DNA from: Acidobacteriota bacterium
GTDB taxonomy: Bacteria > Acidobacteriota > Terriglobia > Terriglobales > Acidobacteriaceae
Length of the DNA: 32,892 bases
NCBI GenBank assembly: GCA_021819585.1
Contig: JAKAQS010000013.1
Span: 1 to 32,892, forward strand
Direction: 5' to 3'
Below, one piece after another: positions 8,243 to 16,484 of this stretch; positions within the stretch are counted from its first letter, which is position 1; every line of letters begins with the position of its first letter. The notes below the pieces were generated by a model. It made no database searches and was not told the origin of the DNA. It saw nothing but the letters and a program-made list of their open reading frames with translations. The position numbers were made by a program, and so were the translations under genes.

Positions 8243-8285
8243 TGTAACTATTGTAACTGCTGTAACTTCCGTAGTAGTTATAACT
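8243..8285. promoter_or_regulatory. Toxin-antitoxin promoter/operator with 9-bp iterons
   Basis: TGTAACT occurs three times with an exact 9-base period (8243, 8252, 8261), followed by the palindrome AGTTATAACT at 8276-8285. On the minus strand the palindrome contains TATAAC, a good -10 box, and the iterons fall between it and the AGGAGG that serves the antitoxin. The arrangement fits cooperative binding by a ribbon-helix-helix dimer array. The repeats are direct rather than inverted, and the first copy touches the ribosome-binding site. Confidence 0.6.
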
Positions 8286-8769
8286 GGACTGAAATTCGGA
8301 TAGAAAAGTCTTCTGCGAAGCGCCTCTTCGCAGCGAGAACGCGGAAGATGTGTAAAGAGTCCAAGCGGCTCTGGGTCTTTTATTAGCAGCGGTTTACGCT
8401 TCCGCTGGCGCAAACGTGGCAGGTTCAATCCCGGCCCTTGCAAGCTCACGAATTTCTGGCCGACCGCTTTGCTGAGTCCTCTGGGTGGCCTGCGCTCGCG
8501 GCGGAGGCTGTTTCCTCCGGTAAGGAAGATGCCTCAGCAGCGGCGAAAGAGAAGCTCTGCGAGATGCTTGCCTCGGGTCTCGCAGCATTCTGCTGCCGCC
8601 ATGGGTCTGCTGGAGTCCGCTGGAGGGAGATGCGGACGCAGCCGGGGTTCCGGCCCCGCAGAGTCTGGAGGGGCGGTTTTGGATGCCGGGACGACGCGAA
8701 GGATGATATAGAAAGACGAGGGGAAAAGGGCAGGCGGGTCTTGCAGATGCGTTTTTCAAGGAGACGGGC
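8286..8769. other. Non-coding stretch between the toxin-antitoxin pair and the thioredoxin-like gene
   Basis: About 480 bases with several overlapping frames, none of them protein-like. AGCGG/CCGCT near 8394-8412 can form a hairpin, and a tRNA T-arm-like sequence sits at 8419-8435 without a matching acceptor or anticodon arm. The right-hand end should hold the promoter of the thioredoxin-like gene. No hexamer pair stands out. Confidence 0.35.
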
Positions 8770-9261
8770 ATGATGGCTGGCGAGCAGGGAAGAGCGTGGG
8801 TGATGGCCGGGGTGGTGGCTGGGCTGGCGCTGATGTTTACCGGTAGTGCGAATCCGCAGATTCTCGCCTCGGCCGGAGCGCATATCTATCCGGCTGTAAC
8901 TGCGGCTCCAGAGCAGATTCATAGGGCGCTGCTGGAGGCGCGGCGCACGCACAAGAGAGTGATCCTGGACTTCGGCGGAGACTGGTGCGGTGACTGCCAG
9001 GTGCTGAATATCTACTTTCATGAGAGCCCCAACGCGGAGCTGCTGGACAGGTACTTCATTCTGGTGGATGTCAACATAGGGAACATGGATGCGAATCTGG
9101 GGATTGCGCATCGCTATGGCGTTCCGGTGACGGGGGTTCCGGCGCTGGCGGTGTTGAATGGGTATGGACATGTGCTGTATGCGCAGACCAACGAGTTCGC
9201 GGATATGAGGAACATGGAACCCTCGTCGGTGACTGAGTTTTTGAAGAAGTGGAAGCCATGA
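8770..9261 (+). CDS. Membrane-anchored or exported thioredoxin-family protein
   Basis: A 163-residue protein. Residues about 11-28 form a hydrophobic segment that would act as a signal peptide or anchor, placing the rest in the periplasm. The thioredoxin fold follows, with the redox motif WCGDC near residues 72-76 and the cis-proline region TGVPAL near 120. It is expected to reduce or oxidise thiols, but the partner is unknown. AAGGAG lies six bases before the ATG at 8770; the second ATG at 8773 is an equally possible start. The stop overlaps the next start as ATGA, so it is coupled to the YihY-like gene. Confidence 0.85.
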   Translation: MMAGEQGRAWVMAGVVAGLALMFTGSANPQILASAGAHIYPAVTAAPEQIHRALLEARRTHKRVILDFGGDWCGDCQVLNIYFHESPNAELLDRYFILVDVNIGNMDANLGIAHRYGVPVTGVPALAVLNGYGHVLYAQTNEFADMRNMEPSSVTEFLKKWKP

Positions 9262-10355
9262 AGGTGGCAGGGTCTGGCCAAGGGGCGCGAGCGGAGGCGC
9301 CGGCCGGCGGTGGAGAAGAAGAGAACCGACGAAGGAGGACGTGGGTCGTGCGCTGGAGCCTATGGATGGACCGCAGGCTGGCTCTGGCTCGGACCATTCG
9401 GCGCGCGATTCTCTCCGCTGTGGAGCATGATGTTCTGACCGTGGCGCAGGCGGCCGCCTACTCGGCCATGGTGGCGCTGTTTCCAGTGCTGATTGTGGCG
9501 GCGGGGATCTTCGCTCTGGTGCCGGATACGATGCCGGTGAGGGAGCAGATGGCCGAGATCTTCACTCAAGTGCTTCCCTCGAATGTGCTTCCGGTGCTGG
9601 ACAGGTACTTCGCTCCGGCGCATCGGAACATGCATACGGCAAGGTTGCTGTTGGGATCCTTGGTGGTGAGCATCACCGGAGCATCGAGCGTGATGGCGAC
9701 CCTGATGGAGGGATTTCGGCGAGCCTATGAACTGCCGTTGACCAGCGGCAGCTTCTGGTCGCGAAGGATCAGGGCACTGGCGCTGGTGCCGCTGTCGCTG
9801 GTTCCGCTGGCGGCGGTAAGCGCTCTAGTGATCTTTGGACACGTCATCAGCGGATGGATGGCCGGAGAGGTAACCCCGGCGCTGCGGACTCCGGCTCTGG
9901 TAGCCACCGTGCTGCTGCGCTGGACGGTGGCCTTCGCGAGCAGCGTGGGGATCATTGCGGTGATCTACCACCTGGGGACGGACCTGACCCGGCAGATGCG
10001 CGAGCACCTGGAGCCGTTGCTTCGTGAGCCATGGGTAATGCTAAGAAAGGACTGGAGTTGGCGTGCCAGCTTACCCGGAGCTGCTGTGGCCACGGCGGCA
10101 TGGCTGGTGACAACCCTGCTGTTTGGGTTCTACGTCACCCGCTTTGCCGATTACTCCAAAGTGTATGGATCGCTGGGAGTGGCCATTGCGCTGCTGTTCT
10201 GGCTCTTCATCATTGCGCTGAGCGTATTGATAGGAGCTGAGTTCAATGCCCAGCGCGCCTCGCAGGGACCGGGCAGGCGAGATCCGAAGCTCTCCGAACT
10301 GTTGTGGAAGCTGCCCGGGCTGTCGCGGCGCCGCACAGGTAGAATGACTGATTAA
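9258..10355 (+). CDS. YihY/BrkB-family inner-membrane protein
   Basis: A 365-residue protein with six hydrophobic segments (about residues 48-70, 108-130, 160-185, 205-235, 268-290 and 305-327) and a basic, soluble N-terminal 45 residues. Family hallmarks include AAAYSAMVALFPVLI in the first membrane segment and the late YSKVYGSLG followed by FWLFIIALSVLIGAEFNA. The family was once called ribonuclease BN by mistake; its biochemical role is unresolved. The ATG at 9258 overlaps the thioredoxin stop as ATGA; a GTG three codons earlier is also in frame. The 46-base gap to pyk permits one transcript. Confidence 0.9.
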   Translation: MKVAGSGQGARAEAPAGGGEEENRRRRTWVVRWSLWMDRRLALARTIRRAILSAVEHDVLTVAQAAAYSAMVALFPVLIVAAGIFALVPDTMPVREQMAEIFTQVLPSNVLPVLDRYFAPAHRNMHTARLLLGSLVVSITGASSVMATLMEGFRRAYELPLTSGSFWSRRIRALALVPLSLVPLAAVSALVIFGHVISGWMAGEVTPALRTPALVATVLLRWTVAFASSVGIIAVIYHLGTDLTRQMREHLEPLLREPWVMLRKDWSWRASLPGAAVATAAWLVTTLLFGFYVTRFADYSKVYGSLGVAIALLFWLFIIALSVLIGAEFNAQRASQGPGRRDPKLSELLWKLPGLSRRRTGRMTD

Positions 10356-10401
10356 TGATGGGAAGTGATCGTCGAGTAGGTTTCTGGACGAATTTGGAAG
10401 G

Positions 10402-11904
10402 ATGAAGAAGGATATGGGACAAGCAACAAGTGGTTTTGGGAACGGATGTCGGCGGGCAAAGATTGTGGTAACTCTTGGGCCGTCGTCGAGCTCCGAGGCG
10501 ACGTTTCGCCAACTGGTCCACGCGGGGTTGGATGTAGCGAGGCTGAACTTCTCGCATGGCTCGCATGAGCAGAAGGCGGAGCTGATTGCGATGGTGCGAA
10601 AGGTGGCGCGCGAGGAGCGCAAGCCCATCTGCATTCTCGCCGATCTGCAGGGGCCAAAGATCCGCACCGGCAAATTGGTAGACCACCGGCCGGTGCTGTT
10701 GGAGGCCGGCAAGCGGCTGACGATTACCCCCGAAACGGTGGAGGGAACCAGCGAGCGAGTGAGCACTGTCTTCCCGACGTTGGCGGAGAATCTGAAGCCG
10801 GGCGACCAGATTTTGCTCTCCGACGGGTTGATCGAGCTGCGAGTGGCGGAGATTGCCGGCGGAGATGTGATCACCGAGATCATCAACGGTGGAATGCTGG
10901 GTGAGAACAAGGGCATCAATCTTCCGGGCGTTTCGGTTAAGGTTCCGTCACTGACGGAGAAGGACGAGATCGATCTTGAGTTTTGTATCAAGGCCGGGGC
11001 GGATGCGATTGCAGTGTCGTTTGTGCAGACAGCCGAGGATGTGCAGCATGTGAAGCGGCGGATCAAGGAGATGGGGTCGGATGCGTGGGTGATTGCGAAG
11101 CTGGAGAAACCCCAGGCGTTGGATCATCTGGACAGCATTCTGGAGGTATCCGAAGGGATCATGGTGGCGCGCGGAGACCTGGGTGTGGAGGTTCCGCCGG
11201 AAAAGGTGCCGGCGATCCAGAAGCACATGATCCGGCGCGCGACAGAGTTCCGGAAGCCGGTGATCACCGCAACGCAGATGCTGGAGTCGATGATTGAGAA
11301 CCCCCGGCCGACTCGCGCGGAGGTGAGCGATGTGGCCAATGCGATCTACGATGGAAGCGACGCTGTGATGCTTTCCGCCGAGAGTGCGACGGGCAAGTAT
11401 CCGGCTGAGTCTGTGGCGATGATGAGCAAGATCATTGTGGAGACCGAGCAGCAGATGAATCTGCTGGGACAAAGGCCGGTGCCCAGGGAGATGAACGCGA
11501 GCAGGGGCCGGTCGCTGACGGTGGCCGAGACGATCTGCGAGTGCATGGCGCACTCGGCGCTGGATGTTGACCTGGCGGCGATTGCGATCTTCACGGAGAG
11601 CGGCAATACGGCTCGTCTGCTGTCCAAATACAGGCCGGATGCTTCCATCTATGCGCTAAGTCCATATGAACCGGTGGTGCAACGCGCCATGCTGCTTTGG
11701 GGTACGGTCGGGATCCACTGCGAGCGTTTCACCGGCACGGATACGCTCGTGGCCATGGCCGAGGATATGTTGGAGGAGCGCGGCTATCTGAAACGGGATG
11801 AGATTCTGGGAATTGTGGCGGGGACGGCGACCAGGACCGGAGCGACCAACTTCATGCGCCTGCACAGGTCGGGAGACCAGTTAGGGAGAAGGAGTCAGTT
11901 TTGA
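10402..11904 (+). CDS. pyk: Pyruvate kinase
   Basis: Converts phosphoenolpyruvate and ADP to pyruvate and ATP, the last step of glycolysis. Visible signatures are AKIVVTLGPSS at the N-terminus, ARLNFSHGSHE, LADLQGPKIRTG, AVSFVQTAEDV, and the active-site block VIAKLEKPQALDHLD followed by GIMVARGDLGVEVP. KPVITATQMLESM and the DGSDAVMLSAESATGKYP block complete the TIM barrel. The C-terminal domain follows from about residue 355. The 500 residues are a normal length. The start is ambiguous: GGAAGG abuts the ATG at 10402 directly, while an in-frame ATG at 10414 lies twelve bases from it. Translation from 10414 would lose four residues and no motif. Confidence 0.95.
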   Translation: MKKDMGQATSGFGNGCRRAKIVVTLGPSSSSEATFRQLVHAGLDVARLNFSHGSHEQKAELIAMVRKVAREERKPICILADLQGPKIRTGKLVDHRPVLLEAGKRLTITPETVEGTSERVSTVFPTLAENLKPGDQILLSDGLIELRVAEIAGGDVITEIINGGMLGENKGINLPGVSVKVPSLTEKDEIDLEFCIKAGADAIAVSFVQTAEDVQHVKRRIKEMGSDAWVIAKLEKPQALDHLDSILEVSEGIMVARGDLGVEVPPEKVPAIQKHMIRRATEFRKPVITATQMLESMIENPRPTRAEVSDVANAIYDGSDAVMLSAESATGKYPAESVAMMSKIIVETEQQMNLLGQRPVPREMNASRGRSLTVAETICECMAHSALDVDLAAIAIFTESGNTARLLSKYRPDASIYALSPYEPVVQRAMLLWGTVGIHCERFTGTDTLVAMAEDMLEERGYLKRDEILGIVAGTATRTGATNFMRLHRSGDQLGRRSQF

Positions 11905-12201
11905 AATCCCCTGCTGCAAGGGGCATTCATCATCTGTGGCGAGGTTCGAGTCGCCGGCCTGCCGCCGGCGGTCTCCTTGCCCGGAGCAGAAGCGTACCGG
12001 TGTTCGATCTGGCTTGCGGTGGGCGGATCTCCGGCGGGTGGGCTTGGACCGGTGTGTTTCTCTTGTTCCAACAGTGCCTATTAGAAACGGGAAGACGCCA
12101 AAGAGGTCGATGAACGGCGTGGCTGCGCCTTTTGCGGGCAGGAAGAGGGTCGCCGCGATGCCGCGTCTGTGAATGTCCTTTGCTTCCCGTAATCTAGTGC
12201 T
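11905..12201. other. Intergenic stretch between pyk and mutL
   Basis: No gene recognised. CCCCT (11908-11912) and AGGGG (11919-11923) make a small hairpin directly after the pyk stop without a strong T-run, a weak terminator candidate. GCCGG/CCGGC near 11953-11969 is another. A TAATCT at 12190-12195 lies six bases before the mutL ATG and could be a -10 box for a leaderless transcript, since no ribosome-binding site is seen there. Confidence 0.35.
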
Positions 12202-14247
12202 ATGGGAAGGATACGGGTTCTCTCCGATCAGGTCGCCAACCAGATCGCCGCCGGCGAGGTGGTGGAGAGGCCCGCGTCTGTGGTGAAGGAACTGCTGGAG
12301 AACGCGCTGGATGCGGGGGCGACGCGGATCCGGATCGAAGTGGAGGCCGGCGGGCGGAAGCTGATCCGGATGGTGGACAATGGCCACGGCATGGGGCGCG
12401 ACGATGCTCTGCTGGCCTTTGAGCGGCATGCCACGTCGAAGTTGCGCAGCAGCGACGATCTGCTGCAGATTGCCACCCTGGGGTTTCGAGGCGAAGCGCT
12501 CCCGTCGATTGCCAGTGTGGCGCGAGTGCGGCTGGAGACTCGTGCGGCCGAGGATGAGATGGGCACGGTGCTGGAGATCGCCGGGGGAAATCTGTTGCGG
12601 GTGGAAGATGCCGGATTGCCGGAGGGCACGACGATTACGGTTCGGGATCTGTTCTTCAATACGCCGGCGCGAAGAAAGTTTCTGCGGGCTGAGCAGACGG
12701 AGTTGGGGCATGTGGCGGCGCTGGTGACGCACTATGCGCTGGCCTATCCGGGACGGCACTTCGAGCTGCATTCGGCAACTCAGGCGCTGCTGGTGGCGCC
12801 GGCTGTGGCCAACGCCGGCGAGCGGCTGTACCAGATCTTCGGGCGAGAGACCTTCGAGCGTCTGATTCCGATTGCGGCGGAGATTCCCTTTGCGCGCGCC
12901 GGGATACCCGAGCCGCCGCCGTGGAAGCAGGCGGAGGACTATGAGCCGCCACAACCGGGAGACTTGCGTCTGAGCGGATTTGTCAGCAAGCCGGAGTTGC
13001 AAAAACTGAATCGGAATTCGATGTATGTGTTCGTGAACGGCCGGCTGATTCGCGACAAGCTGATCCTGCATGCTTTCAACGAGGCGTATCGGAATATTCT
13101 TCCGCCTACGTCGTTTCCGGTGGTGCTGGTGTTTCTGGAGATGCCGGCGGACGAGGTGGACGTGAATGTGCATCCGGCCAAGACGGAGGTGCGGTTCCGG
13201 CAGGGGAGTTTTGTGCATGACTTTGTGCGCGACACGGTGCGCACCGCGCTGATGCAGGCCCGTCCCGCAGCCAGCTTCTTCCAGGCGTTGCATGCGGCGC
13301 CGACGGCCAGTGAGTCGCTGATGGTGGATGTGAGCCCTCTGCCCGGATTGGACGGGGCGGTCTTCTCCCCCGGGCAGGGCTATCGGGAGGCCAACGATGG
13401 GAAGAGCGGGCCAGGGCAGGGATGGACTGTACAGAAGGAGTGGATCTCCGAGAGCGAAGCGGCCGGCGCCGGCGAGATGGCCAAAGATGTGGCGGAGTTC
13501 GACCGGATGGAGCCCATGGCGCCGGCTTCCGCCGGCAGACTGGAGTTCGGTGGTCCGGGGATGGCGGTGGGGTATGACGAGCCCGATGCCAATGCTGCTC
13601 AGGCGGATGGGGCGCGGCGCCCGATGGCCGATTCCGCGGTTGCCGGTCAGCAGCCGACGCTGAATGCGCTGGCCAGCTTGAAGCCACTGGGCCAGTTGCG
13701 AGAGTCCTTCATTCTGGCCGTGAACGAGGAGGGGTTGTGGATCATCGATCAGCACGTTGCGCATGAACGGGTGCTGTTTGAGAAGATTCTGCGCGAGCGC
13801 AAGGTGGAGGCGGTGCAGCGCCAGCGGCTGTTGATGCCGGTGCTGGTGGAGCTCTTGCCGGAGCAGATGGTGATGTTTGCGGCGATCGCCGAGGAGCTGG
13901 AGCGGAACGGATTCGAGGCCGAACCCTTTGGGCCGCGGACGCTGGCGGTCAAGGCGGCGCCGGTAGGACTGGAGGGTAAAGAACTGGAACGGGTGCTGGA
14001 CGAGCTGCTGGGCAACACGGAGAAGACCGCTCAGGTGGAGAACGAGGAGCTGCGGCGCGCCCGGATTGCCGCTTCGATTGCCTGCCATGCGGCGATCAAG
14101 GTGAATATGCCGCTGGAACCGGCCAAGATGGACTGGCTGCTGCGGGAGCTGGGCAAGACGGCTCATCCGATGAGCTGTCCGCACGGCAGACCGATCGCAT
14201 TGCGGTATTCTCTAAGAGACATCCAAAGGGCGTTTCAGCGGATCTAG
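12202..14247 (+). CDS. mutL: DNA mismatch repair protein MutL with endonuclease-type C-terminus
   Basis: The N-terminal GHKL ATPase is complete: QIAAGEVVERP, the Asn in ELLENALDA, DNGHGM, the ATSK loop, GFRGEAL and the later VDVNVHPAKTEVRF. A poorly conserved linker (about residues 345-490, rich in Ala, Gly, Pro and Met) leads to the C-terminal dimerisation domain. That domain carries DQHVAHERVLFE, matching the DQHA(x2)E(x4)E metal-site motif with Val for Ala, plus ACHAAIKVN and CPHGRP. This implies MutL nicks DNA itself, as in bacteria without MutH. The ATG at 12202 gives the canonical MGRIRVL start, but no ribosome-binding site precedes it. Confidence 0.95.
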   Translation: MGRIRVLSDQVANQIAAGEVVERPASVVKELLENALDAGATRIRIEVEAGGRKLIRMVDNGHGMGRDDALLAFERHATSKLRSSDDLLQIATLGFRGEALPSIASVARVRLETRAAEDEMGTVLEIAGGNLLRVEDAGLPEGTTITVRDLFFNTPARRKFLRAEQTELGHVAALVTHYALAYPGRHFELHSATQALLVAPAVANAGERLYQIFGRETFERLIPIAAEIPFARAGIPEPPPWKQAEDYEPPQPGDLRLSGFVSKPELQKLNRNSMYVFVNGRLIRDKLILHAFNEAYRNILPPTSFPVVLVFLEMPADEVDVNVHPAKTEVRFRQGSFVHDFVRDTVRTALMQARPAASFFQALHAAPTASESLMVDVSPLPGLDGAVFSPGQGYREANDGKSGPGQGWTVQKEWISESEAAGAGEMAKDVAEFDRMEPMAPASAGRLEFGGPGMAVGYDEPDANAAQADGARRPMADSAVAGQQPTLNALASLKPLGQLRESFILAVNEEGLWIIDQHVAHERVLFEKILRERKVEAVQRQRLLMPVLVELLPEQMVMFAAIAEELERNGFEAEPFGPRTLAVKAAPVGLEGKELERVLDELLGNTEKTAQVENEELRRARIAASIACHAAIKVNMPLEPAKMDWLLRELGKTAHPMSCPHGRPIALRYSLRDIQRAFQRI

Positions 14248-14314
14248 CCGGGAAGGTAGCCATGCCTGGGCAAGATTGCGAGTCCGGCAGCGCAAGGCAG
14301 GCAGAGCGTTTCGC

Positions 14315-14348
14315 GCAACTCCGATCCGCACCCGGCAGACGGAGTTGC
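14315..14348 (+). terminator. Hairpin downstream of mutL
   Basis: GCAACTCCG (14315-14323) pairs perfectly with CGGAGTTGC (14340-14348) across a 16-base loop, about 70 bases after the mutL stop. No T-run follows, so termination is uncertain. Its presence argues that 14248-14455 is a non-coding spacer rather than the N-terminus of the next gene. Confidence 0.35.
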
Positions 14349-14455
14349 CTTGGCTGCGAAGTTCAAGAAGTTCAACACGACGCTCTGCATGCATCCGTGG
14401 GCAGATCGATGCGCTCGATCAAAGTCGGCACAGCAAAGCGCGGATAGGGGAAAGA

Positions 14456-16477
14456 TTGAGTTCGACAGTGGAGTTAAACCAAAAGCAGCTTGAGGCTGCT
14501 CGCGCGCTCGCATGGAAGCAGACCCTGGCGGCTCCGGCGGGTTCTTTGCCCGATGGGGTGGAGCGGGGCGAGGCCCTGCTGACCCTGGAGGCGGCGCGGG
14601 ACTGGATCAACGAGTTTGGTCTGGTGCTGTTTGCTCCGCGGGCGCAGCAGCTTCCGGCTCCTGCGCCGTCACTGGTGGAGGCCACGTTGGGAGCAGCCCG
14701 CGCCAACCCCACGCCGGAGGAGAGCGAGGCAGCGCGGGGATTGGTGGCGCGGATGGCTGGCGAGGGGCTGGCGCTGCCGCTGAATCTGCTCGGGATGCCG
14801 GGGGACACGCCGGACTTTATTGTGAGCGCTCGGATCTTCAGCTACGTCTTCACCATGCGCGGAGACAAGGCATGGAAGCACCCGCCCTCCACCTCCGGAG
14901 CGGTAAGGGTTTCGCCGTTGGGGTTGCGGGTGTTTGAGGCTCTCACCCGGGGCGGGGCGATGACGGCTGCGGAGCTGGCGCAGGAGCTGGGCCGCGAGGT
15001 CACGGAAAGCGCGGTGGTGCGCGCGCTAGGAGAGCTGTGGTCGCAGCTTCGGGTGATTCCGCTGCCGGCCCAGATGCCGGAGGCCAAGGGAGACGGTGCA
15101 ACGCTTTGGGAGCTGACCACCCGGCGGTTCACCAAGGCCATCAAGACGGGAGCCAATAGCGGACAGCCCAGTGCGTTGTCCGCTCTGGTGTCGCTGTATC
15201 TGACCCAGGTCTTTGCGGCTACCGAGGAGGAGATTGCTACCTTCCTTTCACCGCTAACGGCGCGGTCGCGCGTGCGGGAGGTTTTGCACGCTCTGGTGGC
15301 GGCGCGGCAGTTGAACACGGTGGTGATTGAGGGGAAGACGCTGCTGCATCTCCCCGGAGGTCTGCCGGAGGTGGCGTCCGCTCCCGTTGAACAGCCAGGA
15401 GAGGCTGTCTCCGCCATCAGGGAGAAGATGGTTACGGACCAAAGGAAGTGGCCGAAGACCGGCACGGGGCGCAAGCCGAGGGTCCGTAACGAGGTTGCAG
15501 AGCGGAGTCAGGGTCAGCGTGGAAGCCGTCGGGACGCGGCAGGGTCTGCCGGAGACCGGCATGGAAGGACGGCGAAGCCCTACGGCTCTGGGACGGAGGG
15601 CAAGAGGCCGCAGGGCCGGAGCGAGGCTGCGCGGCGGCCGTTCCAGAGGACGCCGCCGTTCAGCAGGGATAACACCAAACGTCCCCTGACAGGCGGCGCG
15701 GAGCGGCGGAGCTTTACCAAGCCCTGGGAGGAGGAGCGGAGGGCTGGCGGGGAGCGGCGCGGCCAGCGCACGCCGCTCGACGGAGCGGCTCCAGAGTGGA
15801 AGTCGGCTCGGCCGAAGGGAGCAAAGCCAGATGCCGGGCCTCCTGCCGGGCGTTCTCCGGGCAAGCGGCCGTTTCCAGGTCAAGGGGAGGGCAAGAGGGC
15901 GTACTCGACGAAGGGATCCAGAGATGGAGAGCGTGCGGCGTTCAAACCGCGCCGCTTTGAGGGTGCGGCGCACAGCAAAGCGCCCTTTGCCGGCGAGGGT
16001 AGAGGCCGCACCGGGGGCAAGCCGGAGTGGGCTCCCAGAGACAGGTCTCCAAGAGGGGGTGGCGGTGCTGAGCGCCGGTATGACCCGCGCGGCGGCAAGG
16101 CCCGCGGAGAGCATGGCTCCGCGGAGTTTGTTGAGGCGCCAGGCTCGCGGCCGGCGGGCAACTTCCAAGGCAAGCCTGCGCGAGGGTTTCCCGATCGACC
16201 AGCGAGCAAGTTTGCCGGTAAGTCCAAGGGTAAGCCGACGGGCAAGTTGACAGGAAAATCTGCCGGTAAGTTTGGGGGCAAGCCAGGGGGCAAGTTTGCG
16301 GGCAAGGCTGCCGGCAAGCCAGGGGGCAAGTTCAAAGGCAAGTCCGCAGGTAAGTTTGGGGCCGGGCCGGCGAGCAAGCCGAAGTTTGGAGAGTCTCCAA
16401 GGCTGACCAGCACGAAGATTAAGCGGAGCGGATCCCCAGGCGCCGCGAGACGGAAGGCGCCCGAGGGAGGGGAGTAG
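14456..16477 (+). CDS. Winged-helix protein (possibly YcaQ/AlkZ-related) fused to a long Gly/Lys/Arg-rich tail
   Basis: About 673 residues in two very different halves. Residues about 1-315 look folded: LTLEAARDWINEFGLVLF, SARIFSYVFTMRGDKAWK, then two winged-helix-like segments (VSPLGLRVFEALTRGGAMTA... and SALVSLYLTQVF...). The layout is reminiscent of proteins distantly related to the DNA glycosylase YcaQ/AlkZ; this is a weak resemblance. From about residue 330 the chain is basic, disordered-looking and rich in Arg, Gly, Pro and Ser. It culminates in twelve xxGK tetrapeptides. The frame is open from an ATG at 14276, but the upstream stretch holds a hairpin. GGGGAAAGA precedes a TTG at 14456, and a GTG at 14468 is an alternative. 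DNA or RNA binding by the tail is inferred. The cmk gene starts 7 bases after the stop. Confidence 0.7.
   Translation: MSSTVELNQKQLEAARALAWKQTLAAPAGSLPDGVERGEALLTLEAARDWINEFGLVLFAPRAQQLPAPAPSLVEATLGAARANPTPEESEAARGLVARMAGEGLALPLNLLGMPGDTPDFIVSARIFSYVFTMRGDKAWKHPPSTSGAVRVSPLGLRVFEALTRGGAMTAAELAQELGREVTESAVVRALGELWSQLRVIPLPAQMPEAKGDGATLWELTTRRFTKAIKTGANSGQPSALSALVSLYLTQVFAATEEEIATFLSPLTARSRVREVLHALVAARQLNTVVIEGKTLLHLPGGLPEVASAPVEQPGEAVSAIREKMVTDQRKWPKTGTGRKPRVRNEVAERSQGQRGSRRDAAGSAGDRHGRTAKPYGSGTEGKRPQGRSEAARRPFQRTPPFSRDNTKRPLTGGAERRSFTKPWEEERRAGGERRGQRTPLDGAAPEWKSARPKGAKPDAGPPAGRSPGKRPFPGQGEGKRAYSTKGSRDGERAAFKPRRFEGAAHSKAPFAGEGRGRTGGKPEWAPRDRSPRGGGGAERRYDPRGGKARGEHGSAEFVEAPGSRPAGNFQGKPARGFPDRPASKFAGKSKGKPTGKLTGKSAGKFGGKPGGKFAGKAAGKPGGKFKGKSAGKFGAGPASKPKFGESPRLTSTKIKRSGSPGAARRKAPEGGE
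16211..16354 (+). repeat. Twelve 12-bp in-frame tandem repeats encoding xxGK
   Basis: The DNA repeats with a 12-base period of the form NNN-NNN-GGN-AAR, giving FAGK, SKGK, PTGK, LTGK, SAGK, FGGK, PGGK, FAGK, AAGK, PGGK, FKGK and SAGK in succession. Third positions vary (GGT, GGC, GGG, GGA; AAG, AAA), so the repeat is old enough to have drifted yet kept its protein pattern. The array resembles the lysine-rich tails of bacterial histone-H1-like proteins. Confidence 0.85.
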
Positions 16478-16484
16478 AAACAGG

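Noticed and set aside
8419-8435. tRNA T-arm-like sequence (GCAGG-TTCAATC-CCGGC) near a toxin-antitoxin pair
   Set aside because: One stem mismatch, and no acceptor, D-arm or anticodon arm can be matched in the 90 bases upstream. Probably chance; a tRNA fragment left by integration is possible but unsupported.
11881-14184. 767-codon open frame antisense to mutL
   Set aside because: It is the antisense shadow of a gene with complete MutL motifs; its composition is rich in His, Gln and Arg and it has no domain pattern.
14276-14455. N-terminal extension of the winged-helix protein from an ATG at 14276
   Set aside because: The added 60 residues are Arg-rich and unlike a protein start, a 9-bp hairpin lies within, and GGGGAAAGA points to the TTG at 14456. 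Not completely excluded.
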